A stretch of DNA of 5,905 nucleotides from contig JAKPQU010000488.1 of NCBI GenBank assembly GCA_029555925.1, positions 1 to 5,905 on the forward strand, written 5' to 3'. The notes beneath the pieces are model-generated. The model had not been told where the DNA came from and made no database searches. It saw only the letters and a program-made list of their open reading frames with translations. Position 1 is the first letter of the stretch. Every line of letters begins with the position of its first letter. A program made the translations under genes and the position numbers. Origin of the DNA: Bacillota bacterium (GTDB taxonomy: Bacteria > Eremiobacterota > SpSt-956 > JAKJGF01). Positions 5,766-5,905 of this stretch are shown here, piece after piece.

Positions 5766-5905
5766 TATAGTTAGTTTCATAACTATCCATAAATAATGAC
5801 CTCGTAATGCGTAAAGCGTAATGCATGATGCGCAGGGATTAAACCTGTCACGCGTTACGCGTTACGCGTCACGACAAACTTAAATTCTAATAAGTTATGA
5901 AATAC
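5766..5905 (-). repeat. Right arm of the inverted repeat, reaching the window end
   Basis: Reverse-complement partner of 5354-5492. It has the same internal design in mirror order: CGTAATG/CGTAAAG/CGTAATG/CATGATG (5803-5830), core CAGG GATTAAA CCTG (5833-5847), then TGTCACG/CGTTACG/CGTTACG/CGTCACG (5846-5873). The match continues to the last base of the window, so the true outer boundary is not visible and the arms may be longer. Confidence 0.95.

Noticed and set aside
5385..5873. Replication origin or plasmid iterons
   Set aside because: No DnaA-box-like sequence and no replication gene were seen, and the 7-bp units are shorter than typical iterons. The arrays also occur elsewhere in the window.

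Overview
The window comes from an AT-rich bacterial genome. All recognisable genes lie on the minus strand and most have purine-rich Shine-Dalgarno sequences (for example GGAGG before the 249-1079 gene and GGGAGG before the HD gene). A twin-arginine signal, an M48 metallopeptidase and an HD-type phosphohydrolase are bacterial in style, but nothing fixes the phylum. The many non-coding 7-bp tandem arrays suggest a repeat-rich, perhaps little-studied lineage; that is inference only.

Layout in transcription order (right to left). 5102-5905 has no gene. It holds a large inverted-repeat structure, with arms 5354-5492 and 5766-5905 (about 94% identical, the second cut by the window end) around an AT-rich centre. 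A good sigma70-type promoter (5303-5331) follows, with a leader of about 200 nt that contains two more heptamer arrays. 4184-5101 is a zinc metallopeptidase (M48, HELGH) with a C-terminal zinc ribbon; its start is doubtful and may lie upstream at a non-ATG codon. 1704-4028 is a 774-residue protein with a disordered N-terminus and a central HD/HD-GYP-like metal site; its start is moved to an ATG with a strong Shine-Dalgarno. 1235-1696 is a 153-residue helical protein of unknown function, 7 nt downstream and probably translationally coupled. 1080-1234 is an intergenic strip made almost wholly of repeats: two different heptamer arrays and a GC-rich palindromic unit. 249-1079 is a Tat-exported protein with ten cysteines in 35 residues followed by beta-rich domains. 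87-119 is a likely intrinsic terminator, and 1-48 is the start of another minus-strand gene running off the window.

The HD protein and the 153-residue protein form the only convincing operon. The peptidase and the Cys-rich exported protein look like separate transcription units. No transposase, integrase, CRISPR array, tRNA or rRNA was seen. The most unusual content is the set of 7-bp-period arrays with at least three unrelated unit sequences, the fold-back element built from them, and the Cys-rich Tat substrate.
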